This document shows positions 8,616-16,306 of a stretch of DNA of 64,000 nt, in pieces. The notes under the pieces are model-generated. The model saw only the letters and a program-made list of their open reading frames with translations, was not told the DNA's origin and did no database searches. Made by a program: the position numbers and the translations under genes. This stretch comes from an uncultured Lysobacteraceae bacterium (GTDB taxonomy: Bacteria > Pseudomonadota > Gammaproteobacteria > Xanthomonadales > Xanthomonadaceae): NCBI GenBank assembly GCA_946480825.1, contig CAMLLG010000008.1, forward strand, positions 12,869 through 76,868, given 5' to 3'. The first letter of the stretch is position 1. Every line of letters starts with the position of its first letter.

Positions 8616-8645
8616 CGCAGCCCCCGGCGTCGGCCGGGGGCTGCG
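8616..8645 (-). terminator. Hairpin between the SEC-C gene and dnaG
   Basis: A perfect 13-bp stem (CGCAGCCCCCGGC) with a GTCG-type tetraloop, followed on the minus strand by TTTC. It ends 22 bases before the dnaG start. It may terminate the upstream transcript or attenuate dnaG, much as a terminator separates rpsU and dnaG in E. coli. The T-run is short, so strength is uncertain. Confidence 0.6.
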
Positions 8646-8665
8646 GATGCGGACTGCGGACGGGA

Positions 8666-8888
8666 TCAATCCCTGAAATAGTGATCGCGTTCGGAGCCTT
8701 CATGACGCCCGCTGCGAAGGCAGCAACGCCTTGAACCTCCGGGTCGAGCCGCACGGACAGGGATCGTTGCGCCCCAGTTTCTCGACGAGTTCCTTCTCGC
8801 CGTTCACGAAGCGGCGGCCGCGTTTCACCCGGGTTTCGGACGGGAAACCCTTGCGGCGCTTACTGGTGACCTCGAAAGCACGGGTCAT
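8666..8888 (-). pseudogene. SEC-C motif protein, C-terminus frameshifted
   Basis: As read, the frame gives 62 residues ([18 protein letters not shown]...) ending at 8700 with [24 protein letters not shown] zinc motif should end in two cysteines after RRFK. Dropping one G of the GG pair at 8729-8730 restores K-R-C-C-L-R-S-G followed by [12 protein letters not shown] and a stop at 8666, a normal SEC-C ending. So there is a +1 frameshift, from mutation or sequence error. The 5' end is also odd: the strong AGGAGG site serves an ATG at 8906 in another frame that opens only 15 codons, while the ATG at 8888 has no ribosome site. Confidence 0.7.
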
Positions 8889-8953
8889 GGAAGGGTTTGC
8901 GTTTCATGTGACACCTCCTGCAACGACGGCCCGGGATGGGCCGCGGGAAACCA

Positions 8954-9460
8954 TCAGGATCCGCGATCCTGCGATGCCAGCGCCTTCAGCGCCTCGCCGT
9001 CGACGCGCTGCACGGTCCATTCGTCCATGCCGGTCGCGCCGAGGCTGCGGTAGAAATCAATGGCCGGCGTGTTCCAATCCAGCACCGACCATTCGAAGCG
9101 GCCGCAGTCGCGCTCCAGCGCGATCCGCGCGAGCCGCATCATCAGGCGTTTGCCCAGGCCGAGACCGCGGAACGCCGGGCGCACGAACAGATCTTCCAGA
9201 TACAGCCCCGGCTTGCCGAGGAAGGTCGAAAAGTTGTGGAAGAACAGCGCGAAGCCGGCGGGCTCGCCGTCGACTTCGGCGATCAGCGCTTCGGCATAGG
9301 GGCGTTCGCCGAAGAGATGTGCGGCGAGTCCGGCTTCATCTGCGACCGCTTCGTGGGCGAGCTTTTCGTATTCGGCCAGTTCGCGGATGAAGGCGAGGAT
9401 CCGCCCGGCATCCTCGCGGACCGCCGGGCGGATGAGGATGACGGGCGGATCGGCGGTCAT
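8954..9460 (-). CDS. GNAT family N-acetyltransferase
   Basis: 168 residues, a single GNAT domain. The start (IRPAVREDAGRILAFIREL) and the acetyl-CoA-binding motif VRPAFRGLGLGKRLMMRL (the R-x-x-G-x-G/A loop, about residues 101-118) are clear, followed by FEWSVLDWNTPAIDFYRSLGA. This resembles the diamine/spermidine-type acetyltransferases, but the acceptor cannot be read from sequence. It starts 11 bases after yqeY and is probably co-transcribed with it. Confidence 0.92.
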   Translation of the reverse strand: MTADPPVILIRPAVREDAGRILAFIRELAEYEKLAHEAVADEAGLAAHLFGERPYAEALIAEVDGEPAGFALFFHNFSTFLGKPGLYLEDLFVRPAFRGLGLGKRLMMRLARIALERDCGRFEWSVLDWNTPAIDFYRSLGATGMDEWTVQRVDGEALKALASQDRGS

Positions 9461-9471
9461 CGTTGCGATGC

Positions 9472-9918
9472 TCAGCCGGCGAGGCGCTGTTTGATCAGCT
9501 TCGAGACTTCGCCCATGTCCGCCTGGCCGGCCAGGCGCGGTTTGAGCACGCCCATCAGCTTGCCCATGTCGGCCGGACCCGACGCGCCGGTCTCGACCAC
9601 CGCAGCCTCGATCGCGGCCTTGATCTCGGCTTCGCCCATCTTCGCCGGCAGGTATTCCGCGATGATCGCCATTTCGGCGCGCTCGACCGCGGCCAGATCG
9701 TCGCGGCCGGCCTTGTCGTACTGTTCGATCGAGTCCTTGCGCTGCTTGACCATCTTCTCCAGCACGGCCAGCACGCGGGCGTCGTCCATCTCGACGCGCT
9801 CGTCGACTTCTTTCTGTTTGATCGCGGCGTTGATCAGGCGGATGGTGCCGAGACGCTCTTTTTCGCCGGCCTTCATCGCGGTCTTCATGTCGTCGGTCAG
9901 GCGCTGCTTGAGGCTCAT
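9472..9918 (-). CDS. yqeY: GatB/YqeY domain protein
   Basis: 148 residues, the full length of free-standing YqeY proteins: an N-terminal helical domain (MSLKQRLTDDMKTAMKAG, IRLINAAIKQKEVD) and a C-terminal domain like the tRNA-binding tail of GatB (EYLPAKMGEAEIK, GKLMGVLKPRLAGQADM). A tRNA-linked amidotransferase role is suggested by the domain but not established. GGAG lies seven bases before the start. Its position between rpsU and dnaG is typical of xanthomonads. Confidence 0.95.
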   Translation of the reverse strand: MSLKQRLTDDMKTAMKAGEKERLGTIRLINAAIKQKEVDERVEMDDARVLAVLEKMVKQRKDSIEQYDKAGRDDLAAVERAEMAIIAEYLPAKMGEAEIKAAIEAAVVETGASGPADMGKLMGVLKPRLAGQADMGEVSKLIKQRLAG

Positions 9919-10001
9919 GGTGTCGCTCCGGGGTGCGCGGCCCGCTGCTGCGGACCGGATGGGTGATATCGGGAAAGCGTTCTGCAGAAAACGGAAAACA
10001 C

Positions 10002-10033
10002 AAAAAGCCGGCTGCGCAGGGCGCGGCCGGCTT
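10002..10033 (-). terminator. Intrinsic terminator downstream of rpsU
   Basis: On the minus strand an AAGCCGGC/GCCGGCTT stem with a GC-rich loop runs into TTTTTG. It lies between rpsU and yqeY, so it would set the excess of rpsU transcript over the downstream genes by partial termination. Confidence 0.7.
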
Positions 10034-10091
10034 CGGGATTCGCTGTGGGCCGCGACCGGTGGGCCGCGTCAGGAATCGGGCGTACTGGGGT

Positions 10092-10307
10092 TCAGTACAG
10101 GCGCTGACGCTTGGTGGCGTCGCGCGAAGTGCGACGCGACTGGCGCTTCACCGCGGCGGCCGCCTTGCGCTTGCGCTCCTGGGTCGGCTTTTCGTAGAAC
10201 TCGCGCTTGCGGACTTCGGCCAGAACGCCGGCCTTTTCGCAGGTGCGCTTGAAGCGACGCAGGGCAAACTCGAACGGCTCGTTTTCGCGGACTTTGACGC
10301 TGGGCAT
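10092..10307 (-). CDS. rpsU: 30S ribosomal protein S21
   Basis: 71 residues, typical S21 length and sequence: [19 protein letters not shown], then the strongly basic tail ([18 protein letters not shown]) ending RQRLY. S21 is in the small-subunit platform and helps early mRNA pairing. The frame is open upstream, but the conserved MPSVKV marks the start. It heads the rpsU-yqeY-dnaG block and is divergent from tsaD; the 197 bp between them hold both promoters. A GC-rich palindrome (CCGGCCGTCCGGCCGG) lies in the rpsU leader. Confidence 0.98.
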   Translation of the reverse strand: MPSVKVRENEPFEFALRRFKRTCEKAGVLAEVRKREFYEKPTQERKRKAAAAVKRQSRRTSRDATKRQRLY

Positions 10308-10504
10308 AGGGATCTCGGGCTTTTTGGGAAGCCGGCCGTCCGGCCGGGCTCTGGCGAAGGGACTCGCACCACCCGGTCCGTCCGGGCGAGCCGCGCATGA
10401 TAGCGACCCCCGCCCCGCGGGGCAAGCCGCGGACGGCCCGCGAAGCACGGGCAGGGTAAGCTATGCGGCTTGCGCGCTCATTCCGTCACCCATATCCCGC
10501 TTCC

Positions 10505-11548
10505 GTGAACGTTCTCGGCATCGAAACCAGCTGCGACGAGACCGGCGTGGCCGTCTACGACACGGCTCGTCCCGGTGCTGCGGGCCTGCGTGCGCATGCG
10601 GTGTACAGCCAGATCGCGCTGCACGCCGAGTACGGCGGGGTGGTGCCCGAGCTGGCCAGCCGCGACCACGTCCGCAAGCTGTTGCCGCTGATCCGCCAGA
10701 CCCTGGCCGAGGCCGGGCTGAGCGTTCGCGATCTCGGCGGCGTGGCCTATACCGCCGGTCCCGGTCTCGTCGGCGCGCTGCTGGTCGGCGCCGGTGTCGC
10801 CCGTGCGCTGGCCTGGGCGCTGGATCTGCCGGCGATCGGCGTGCATCACATGGAGGGTCATCTCCTGGCGCCGCTGATGGAAGACGACCCGCCTGCGCCC
10901 CCGTTCGTGGCCCTGCTGGTCTCCGGCGGCCACAGCCAATTGGTGGCGGTGGACGCCATCGGCCGTTACCGATTGCTCGGCGACACCCTCGACGATGCCG
11001 CCGGCGAGGCCTTCGACAAGAGCGCCAAGTTGATGGGGCTGCCGTACCCGGGCGGCCCGCAGTTGGCGGCGCTGGCGCAGACCGGTAGGCCGGGGCGGTT
11101 CAAATTTCCGCGGCCGATGACCGACCGCCCGGGGCTGGATTTCAGCTTCAGCGGTCTGAAGACCCAGGTGCTGCTGGCCTGGCGCGATTCGGACCAGTCC
11201 GACGCCACCCGTGCCGACATCGCCCGCAGTTTCGAGGATGCGGTGGTGGACACGCTGGCGATCAAATGCGAACGCGCGCTGGAGGCGGCGGGGTCGAAGA
11301 CGCTGGTGGTCGCCGGCGGCGTCGGCGCCAACCGGCGCCTGCGCGAGACGCTGCACGCGATGGCGTCGAAGCGCGGCGGCCGGGTCTGCTTCCCGCGTCC
11401 GGAACTGTGCACCGACAACGGCGCGATGATCGCCTTCGCCGGTGCGCTGCGCCTGCGGGCCGGGCAGCGCAGCGATGCGTCGGTGCGGGTCGTGCCGCGC
11501 TGGGACATGGCGATCCTGCCGGATGTGCTGCCTGCAGGCGACGCGTAG
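10505..11548 (+). CDS. tsaD: tRNA N6-adenosine threonylcarbamoyltransferase TsaD
   Basis: 347 residues from the GTG start. TsaD transfers threonylcarbamoyl to A37 of ANN-decoding tRNAs together with TsaB and TsaE. The family start [12 protein letters not shown] follows the GTG directly; the in-frame ATG at 10463 would add 14 residues the family lacks. The iron-binding HHMEGHL, the glycine-rich [11 protein letters not shown] and the C-terminal [11 protein letters not shown] are intact. The stop codon lies inside a palindromic repeat. Divergence from rpsU is the usual arrangement in gammaproteobacteria. Confidence 0.97.
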   Translation: MNVLGIETSCDETGVAVYDTARPGAAGLRAHAVYSQIALHAEYGGVVPELASRDHVRKLLPLIRQTLAEAGLSVRDLGGVAYTAGPGLVGALLVGAGVARALAWALDLPAIGVHHMEGHLLAPLMEDDPPAPPFVALLVSGGHSQLVAVDAIGRYRLLGDTLDDAAGEAFDKSAKLMGLPYPGGPQLAALAQTGRPGRFKFPRPMTDRPGLDFSFSGLKTQVLLAWRDSDQSDATRADIARSFEDAVVDTLAIKCERALEAAGSKTLVVAGGVGANRRLRETLHAMASKRGGRVCFPRPELCTDNGAMIAFAGALRLRAGQRSDASVRVVPRWDMAILPDVLPAGDA

Positions 11549-11570
11549 GCCGGGCCTTGGCCCGACCTAC
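11545..11570. repeat. Palindromic intergenic repeat, family C, overlapping the tsaD stop
   Basis: A near-perfect inverted repeat, GTAGGCCGGGCC / GGCCCGACCTAC. The TAG stop of tsaD is inside the left arm. A related GGCGGGCC-A-GGGCCCGCCCTAC element occurs between groES and groEL. GTAGG...CCTAC-bounded palindromes are common in xanthomonad genomes; one at a stop codon could form a 3'-end hairpin on the mRNA. Confidence 0.7.
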
Positions 11571-11606
11571 AATGTCGCGATCCACCATCCTGCGGTTGAC
11601 CGAACC

Positions 11607-11960
11607 ATGGACAAAGTCTTCATCGAAGCGCTCGAGATCGAGACGCTGATCGGCATTTACGATTGGGAGCGGCGCATCCGCCAGCCGCTGCAGTTCGACA
11701 TCGAGATGGCGTTCGACAATCGCCGGCCCGCGGCCACCGACGACATCGCAGACACCCTGGATTACAAGGCGGTCAGCAAGCGGCTGATCGAATACGTGTC
11801 GCAGTCCTCGTTCGGGCTGGTCGAAACGCTGGCGGAGCGCTGTGCGGAGATCATCCTCGCCGAATTCGCCGTCTCGCACGTGCGCCTGAAGCTGAGCAAG
11901 CCCGGCGCGGTGCGCGGCGCGCGTGCGGTCGGCGTGATGATCGAACGCAGCCGCGCGTAA
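11607..11960 (+). CDS. folB: Dihydroneopterin aldolase
   Basis: 117 residues, the family length. FolB cleaves 7,8-dihydroneopterin to 6-hydroxymethyl-dihydropterin and glycolaldehyde in folate synthesis. The start VFIEALEIETLIGIYDWE carries the family glutamate, and DTLDYKAVSKRLIEYV, SSFGLVETLAERCAEIIL and VRLKLSKPGAVRGAR match throughout. It lies 15 bases before folK, so the two consecutive steps are encoded together. Confidence 0.96.
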   Translation: MDKVFIEALEIETLIGIYDWERRIRQPLQFDIEMAFDNRRPAATDDIADTLDYKAVSKRLIEYVSQSSFGLVETLAERCAEIILAEFAVSHVRLKLSKPGAVRGARAVGVMIERSRA

Positions 11961-11975
11961 GGGATTCCGATCGAC

Positions 11976-12461
11976 ATGGGCAAGGCGTATCTGAGTCTCG
12001 GCAGCAACCTCGCGCCGGAGGACAACCTGCGTTCGGCCTTCGCCGCGCTGCGCGAACGTTTCGGCCGCGTCGTCGCGTCGGCGGTGTATCGGTTTCCCGC
12101 GGTCGGCTTCGACGGTCCGGATTTCCTCAACGCCGCGGCCGCGATCGACAGCGATCTGGATCCGTTCGCGCTCAACGACTGGCTGCATGCGCTGGAAGAC
12201 GCGCACGGCCGCGACCGCAGTGGGCCGCGTTTCGGCAACCGCCCGCTCGACATCGACATCGTGTTCTACGACGCCCTCGTGCTGGAAGGTCCCGGGCATC
12301 TGCAGTTGCCGCGCGACGAGTTGAAGCATGCGTTCGTGTTGATGCCGCTGGCGGAGATCGCGCCGGCTCTCGTCGATCCGCGCAGCGGACGCACGCTGGC
12401 GGCGCTGTGGGCCGCCTCGCCCGAGCGCGACGTGCCTTTCGCGCATGCGTTCGATCCGTAG
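11976..12461 (+). CDS. folK: 2-amino-4-hydroxy-6-hydroxymethyldihydropteridine pyrophosphokinase
   Basis: 161 residues. FolK transfers pyrophosphate from ATP to the FolB product before FolP acts. AYLSLGSNLAPEDNL at the N-terminus, VYRFPAVGFDGPDFLNAA and RFGNRPLDIDIVFYD with the magnesium-binding aspartates are all present, then LPRDELKHAFVLMPLAEIAP. It follows folB closely, and the pteridine reductase about 1 kb on fits the same pathway. Confidence 0.97.
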   Translation: MGKAYLSLGSNLAPEDNLRSAFAALRERFGRVVASAVYRFPAVGFDGPDFLNAAAAIDSDLDPFALNDWLHALEDAHGRDRSGPRFGNRPLDIDIVFYDALVLEGPGHLQLPRDELKHAFVLMPLAEIAPALVDPRSGRTLAALWAASPERDVPFAHAFDP

Positions 12462-12614
12462 GCGGGTTCTGAGTCAGCGCGCATGACGGCCGCTGCATGA
12501 CGACCGCGGGATGACGTTCCTCACCCGCGGCGGGTGACTTCCAGCGCTTGCGGCGGCGGCGCGCGCGTTTCACGATGACCGCTCCACACACCGTGTCCGG
12601 GGAGGGCGCAGGCG

Positions 12615-13448
12615 ATGTTCGAGAAATTCTCGCGGAGTTGGGGGCTGGTCAAGGCGAGCGCGTCGGTGCTGCGCGCCGACAAGGAGCTGATGCTGTTCCC
12701 GATCCTGTCCTCGCTGGCCACGCTGGTGGTGCTGGCGACGTTCGCGCTGCCGGCCTTCACGCTGAAGCTGTTCGCGGGCGAATCGCAGGCGCTCGCGGCG
12801 ATCTTCGGTTTCGTTTTCTATTTCTGCCAGTACAGCGTGATCGTGTTCTTCAACAGCGCGCTGGTGGCCGCCGCGACCATCCGGCTGGAAGGCGGCGATC
12901 CGACCTTCTCCGACGGCATCCGCGCCGCGAAGGCGCGCCTGCCGGCGATCCTCGGTTACGCGGCCATCGCGGCCACCGTCGGCGTGCTGCTGCAGGCGCT
13001 CAAGAATCGCGACAACAACATCATCGTGCGATTGATCGGCAGCGGTCTGGGCATGGCCTGGACCCTGGCGACGTTCCTGGTCGTGCCGGTGCTGGTGAAC
13101 CGCGATATCGGCCCGGTCGATGCGCTGAAGGAAAGCGTGGCGCTGCTGAAAAAGACCTGGGGCGAGAACGCCATCGGCAACGTCGGCATCGGCGCCGCGT
13201 TCGGCCTGATCACGACCATGGTCGTGCTGCTGGGCATCGCCGCGACCTTCCTCGCGTGGCAGGCGTCGGTGACGGCCGCGATCGTGGTGGCCGTGCTGTT
13301 CGTGATCGGCGTGCTGGTGCTGGGCGTCACCCAGTCGGCGCTGAGCGGCATCTATTCGGCGGCGCTCTACCGCTATGCGGTGTCGCACGAGGCGCCGGCG
13401 GAATTCCGCGGCATGGCGCTTGAATCGGCGTTCGCGCCGAAGCGCTGA
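12615..13448 (+). CDS. DUF6159-type integral membrane protein
   Basis: 277 residues with about six hydrophobic segments (for example PILSSLATLVVLATFALPA, AIFGFVFYFCQYSVIVFF and TAAIVVAVLFVIGVLVLGV). The N-terminus FEKFSRSWGLVKASASVLRADKE matches a widespread membrane family of unknown function (DUF6159). A soluble loop (VNRDIGPVDALKESVALLKKTW) lies between membrane segments. No catalytic residues are evident. It follows folK after 153 bp and may have its own promoter. Confidence 0.9.
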   Translation: MFEKFSRSWGLVKASASVLRADKELMLFPILSSLATLVVLATFALPAFTLKLFAGESQALAAIFGFVFYFCQYSVIVFFNSALVAAATIRLEGGDPTFSDGIRAAKARLPAILGYAAIAATVGVLLQALKNRDNNIIVRLIGSGLGMAWTLATFLVVPVLVNRDIGPVDALKESVALLKKTWGENAIGNVGIGAAFGLITTMVVLLGIAATFLAWQASVTAAIVVAVLFVIGVLVLGVTQSALSGIYSAALYRYAVSHEAPAEFRGMALESAFAPKR

Positions 13449-13518
13449 GATGCGATGCGCAAGGCGATCCGTCCGGTCGGTGCCGGGCGGATCCGTCGCT
13501 GCATCCGTCAGTCCGGCA

Positions 13519-14259
13519 TCAGCCGTCCAACAGCCGACCACCGTCCACGCGCACGACCTGTCCGGTGGTGTAGGTCGCGTCCTGCAGCAGCCAGCGTGCG
13601 GCTTCCGCGATTTCCGCTTCGCTGCCGATCCGGCCCAGCGGCGTCTTCGCCAGCAGCGCGGCCTTCGCCGCTTCGGGCTTGCCTTCTTCGGGCCACAGGA
13701 TCGCGCCGGGGGCGATCGCGTTGACGCGGACCTGCGGCGCGAGTTCCAGCGCCAGCGCGCGGGTGCCGGCGAGCAGCGCGGCCTTGCTCATGCAATACAC
13801 GACGTGATCGCGCAGCGGGCGCTCGGCGTAGATGTCGACCAGATTCACGATGCCACCGCGCGCGGCCTGCAGATGCGGCGCGGCGGCCTGCGCCAGGATC
13901 AGCGGCGCGCGGGCGTTGATCAGGAACTGCGCGTCCCAGTCGGCGGGCGTGATCGTGCCCAGCGGCGTCGGCGAAAAGGCCGAAGCGTTGTTGACCAGCG
14001 CGTCGAGGCGGCCGAATCGCCCCACCGTATTCGCCACCAGCTCCGGCAGACGGTCGTACTCGGCCAGTTCCGCGGAAAGGGCGATCACGCTGCCCGGCCG
14101 TTCGGCGTCGAGCGCTGCGGCCAGCGCCGCCATCTCGTCTGCGGACCGCCGATAGTGCAGGGCGAGGTCGTAGCCGGCCGCATGCAGTCGGCGGGCGATG
14201 GCGGCGCCGAGCCGACGGGCGGCGCCGGTGATCAGGGCGACGGGGCGGGAAGCGGGCAT
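13519..14259 (-). CDS. Pteridine reductase (short-chain dehydrogenase)
   Basis: 246 residues with the SDR order: nucleotide-binding VALITGAARRLGAAIAR with an early arginine favouring NADPH, the NNASAF motif, and Y-x-x-x-K as VYCMSKAAL (about residue 160). The start ITGAARRLG and the WLLQDATYTTGQVVRVDGG end resemble PTR1/FolM pteridine reductases, which reduce dihydrobiopterin- or dihydromonapterin-type substrates. Proximity to folB and folK supports the pterin substrate. The ATG at 14289 would add ten residues without a better ribosome site. Confidence 0.88.
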   Translation of the reverse strand: MPASRPVALITGAARRLGAAIARRLHAAGYDLALHYRRSADEMAALAAALDAERPGSVIALSAELAEYDRLPELVANTVGRFGRLDALVNNASAFSPTPLGTITPADWDAQFLINARAPLILAQAAAPHLQAARGGIVNLVDIYAERPLRDHVVYCMSKAALLAGTRALALELAPQVRVNAIAPGAILWPEEGKPEAAKAALLAKTPLGRIGSEAEIAEAARWLLQDATYTTGQVVRVDGGRLLDG

Positions 14260-14357
14260 GGCGGGGTCCGGAGGTCGTTGCGGGATCATTTGACCATAAT
14301 CAAGCCGCATCCCGGCGCGCGGCGCATGCTGGCGCCAGTTTATTGCGGAGCGGCACC

Positions 14358-14510
14358 ATGCACCCGATCGTCTCGGAACTCTTCACCAAGCCCGTGGGTT
14401 GGATGACCCTCGGCGGCATCGCCTTCATGATCGTGATGGGCGGATACTTCTGGTGGTTCGCGCGAAAGAACATGCGCGAGGAAGATGCACGAGGAAGACG
14501 CGGAAAATAG
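14358..14510 (+). CDS. DUF3149-like small membrane protein
   Basis: 50 residues: MHPIVSELFTKPVGWMTL, one transmembrane helix (GGIAFMIVMGGYFWWFA), then a basic-acidic tail (RKNMREEDARGRRGK). Layout and the LF-x-x-x-G-W/L start fit the DUF3149 family. GGAG lies seven bases before the ATG. It precedes the MidA-type gene by 55 bp and may share its transcript. Function is unknown. Confidence 0.8.
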   Translation: MHPIVSELFTKPVGWMTLGGIAFMIVMGGYFWWFARKNMREEDARGRRGK

Positions 14511-14565
14511 GCCCGGCGTTCCCGCGGATTCGTTATTCTGTGCGGCCCCGCAACGGAGCTGCCGC

Positions 14566-15750
14566 ATGTCCCACGACGACGATCTGGAACCGGACGCACA
14601 AGCCCACAGCGCACGATTGGCGGCCCTGATCCGTGACCAGATCGCGAGCAACGGCGGCGCGCTGCCCTTCTGGCGTTTCATGGAGCTGGCGCTGTATGCG
14701 CCGGGGTTGGGTTATTACAGCGCCGGCGCCACCAAGCTCGGCGAAGGCGGCGATTTCGTCACCTCGCCGGAACTGGGCCCGCTGTTCGCCGAATGCGTGG
14801 CCGATGCGCTCGCGCCGGTGCTCGCGCCGCTCGGCGATGACGCGGTGTTCATGGAAATCGGCGGCGGTACCGGCGCGTTCGCCGAGGCCGCGATCGAGCG
14901 CATGGTCGCGCAGGGCACGTTGCCGGCGCGCTACGCCATCCTCGAGCCGAGCGCAGACCTTCGCCAGCGCCAGCAATCGCGGCTGCGCGAACGTCTGGCG
15001 CCGGAGATTTTCGCCCGGGTGGAGTGGCTGCAGAGCCCGATGAACGCGCGCTGGAACGGCGTGGTGTTCGCGAACGAAGTCATCGATGCCCTGCCGACAT
15101 CGCGGTTCGCGATCATCGACGGGGATATCTTCGAAGAGCACGTCGCGCTCGATGCCGAGCGCGGTTTCGTGCGCCAGGATCGTCCCGCCGATGCGCTGCT
15201 GGCCGCGGCCGTGCGCCATGTCGAACGCCAGTGCGAGCGACCGTTCAAGGACGGCTATCGCTCGGAAGTCCTGCCGCAACTGCCGTACTGGGTGCAGGCG
15301 GTGGTCGGCGGCCTCGAAGCGGGGGCCGTGCTGTTCATCGACTACGGTTATCCGCGTCGCGAGTACTACGATCCACGCCGTGTCGATGGCACCCTGCGCG
15401 CGTTCCATCGTCATCGCCTCGCCGACGACGTGTTCGCGCGGGTGGGATTGCAGGACGTCACCGTGTCGGTCGATTTCACCGCGCTGGCGGAGGCGGGCAC
15501 CAGCGCCGGTTTCGACTTTGCCGGCTACTGTTCGCAGGCGAGCTTCCTGATTGGCAATGGCCTGGAGCAGCGCCTGCAGGATCGCGAGCGCGCCGCCGTC
15601 GACGAGGCCGCGCGCTACGCGCTGCGCCAGCAGGCGAAGAAGCTCACGCTGCCCGGCGAGATGGGCGAACGCTTCCAGACGATCGGCTTTTCGCGCAAAT
15701 CCAGCCTCGCCCATGCCTTCCTCGCCGGCGATCTCAGCCATCGTCTCTGA
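14566..15750 (+). CDS. MidA/NDUFAF7-family SAM-dependent methyltransferase
   Basis: 394 residues. The family start is clear: ALPFWRFMELALYAPGLGYY, then KLGEGGDFVTSPELGPLF. The SAM-binding glycine motif is VFMEIGGGTGAFAEA (about residue 104), followed by FANEVIDALP and LFIDYGYPRREYY. Its eukaryotic relative methylates an arginine of a respiratory complex I subunit; the bacterial target is not known. GGAG lies seven bases before this ATG, which decides against the longer frame. Confidence 0.93.
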   Translation: MSHDDDLEPDAQAHSARLAALIRDQIASNGGALPFWRFMELALYAPGLGYYSAGATKLGEGGDFVTSPELGPLFAECVADALAPVLAPLGDDAVFMEIGGGTGAFAEAAIERMVAQGTLPARYAILEPSADLRQRQQSRLRERLAPEIFARVEWLQSPMNARWNGVVFANEVIDALPTSRFAIIDGDIFEEHVALDAERGFVRQDRPADALLAAAVRHVERQCERPFKDGYRSEVLPQLPYWVQAVVGGLEAGAVLFIDYGYPRREYYDPRRVDGTLRAFHRHRLADDVFARVGLQDVTVSVDFTALAEAGTSAGFDFAGYCSQASFLIGNGLEQRLQDRERAAVDEAARYALRQQAKKLTLPGEMGERFQTIGFSRKSSLAHAFLAGDLSHRL

Positions 15751-15797
15751 CGCCCTCGCGCATCGCGCCCGCACGACACCCAAATGATCGCCATCGC

Positions 15798-16202
15798 ATG
15801 ACCGCTTATCGCTTCGGCCGTTCGCTCAAGCCGTTCCGTCGTCCGTGGCTGTGGGCGGGACTGTGGTGCGCGGGCGTCGCCGCAACCGTCGTCGTGTCGC
15901 TGATGCCGGTGCCGGATCTGGGGCGGCTGCCCTCCGGCGGCGACAAGGTCGAACATTTCCTGGCTTATGCGCTGCTCGCGGCGGGCGCGGTGCAGCTGTA
16001 CCCGCGCTGGCGTTCGCTGCTCAGCGTCGGCATCGGCCTGGTGGTGATGGGCATCGGTCTGGAATATGCGCAGGGCGCGCTGACCACGTATCGGATGACG
16101 GATCGCGCGGACGCGCTGGCGAACACGCTGGGCGTGATCGCCGGGCTCGGCCTGCAGCTCACGCCGTGGCGGGACCTGCTGCTGCGTTTCGATCGACGGT
16201 AG
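15798..16202 (+). CDS. VanZ-like membrane protein
   Basis: 134 residues with about four membrane helices. The family signature is visible: VVSLMPVPDLGRLPSGGDKVEHFLAYALLA (conserved D-K-x-x-H/E-F), GIGLEYAQG and MTDRADALANTLGVIAG (D-x-x-A-N-x-x-G). VanZ itself raises teicoplanin resistance, but most relatives have no known role. It follows the methyltransferase after 47 bases and ends before a bidirectional repeat hairpin. Confidence 0.88.
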   Translation: MTAYRFGRSLKPFRRPWLWAGLWCAGVAATVVVSLMPVPDLGRLPSGGDKVEHFLAYALLAAGAVQLYPRWRSLLSVGIGLVVMGIGLEYAQGALTTYRMTDRADALANTLGVIAGLGLQLTPWRDLLLRFDRR

Positions 16203-16217
16203 CGCGGGTCTTCCCGC

Positions 16218-16300
16218 TTTTTGTAGGAGCGCCGGAAGGCGCGACGGGTCGCGGGCAATCTTTCCCTGGTCGGTCGCGCCTTCCGGGGTTCCTACAAAAA
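16218..16300. repeat. Inverted repeat family A, probable bidirectional terminator
   Basis: 28-bp arms at 16218-16244/5 and 16273-16300 match at 26 positions. Each begins with T5GTAGGA and contains GGAAGGCGCGAC. The arms flank 28 bp between the convergent VanZ-like and cca genes. T-runs on both outer sides mean a transcript from either direction meets a stem followed by Us or As. GTAGGAGCG-type palindromes are typical xanthomonad and pseudomonad intergenic repeats. Confidence 0.8.
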
Positions 16301-16306
16301 CCGGTC

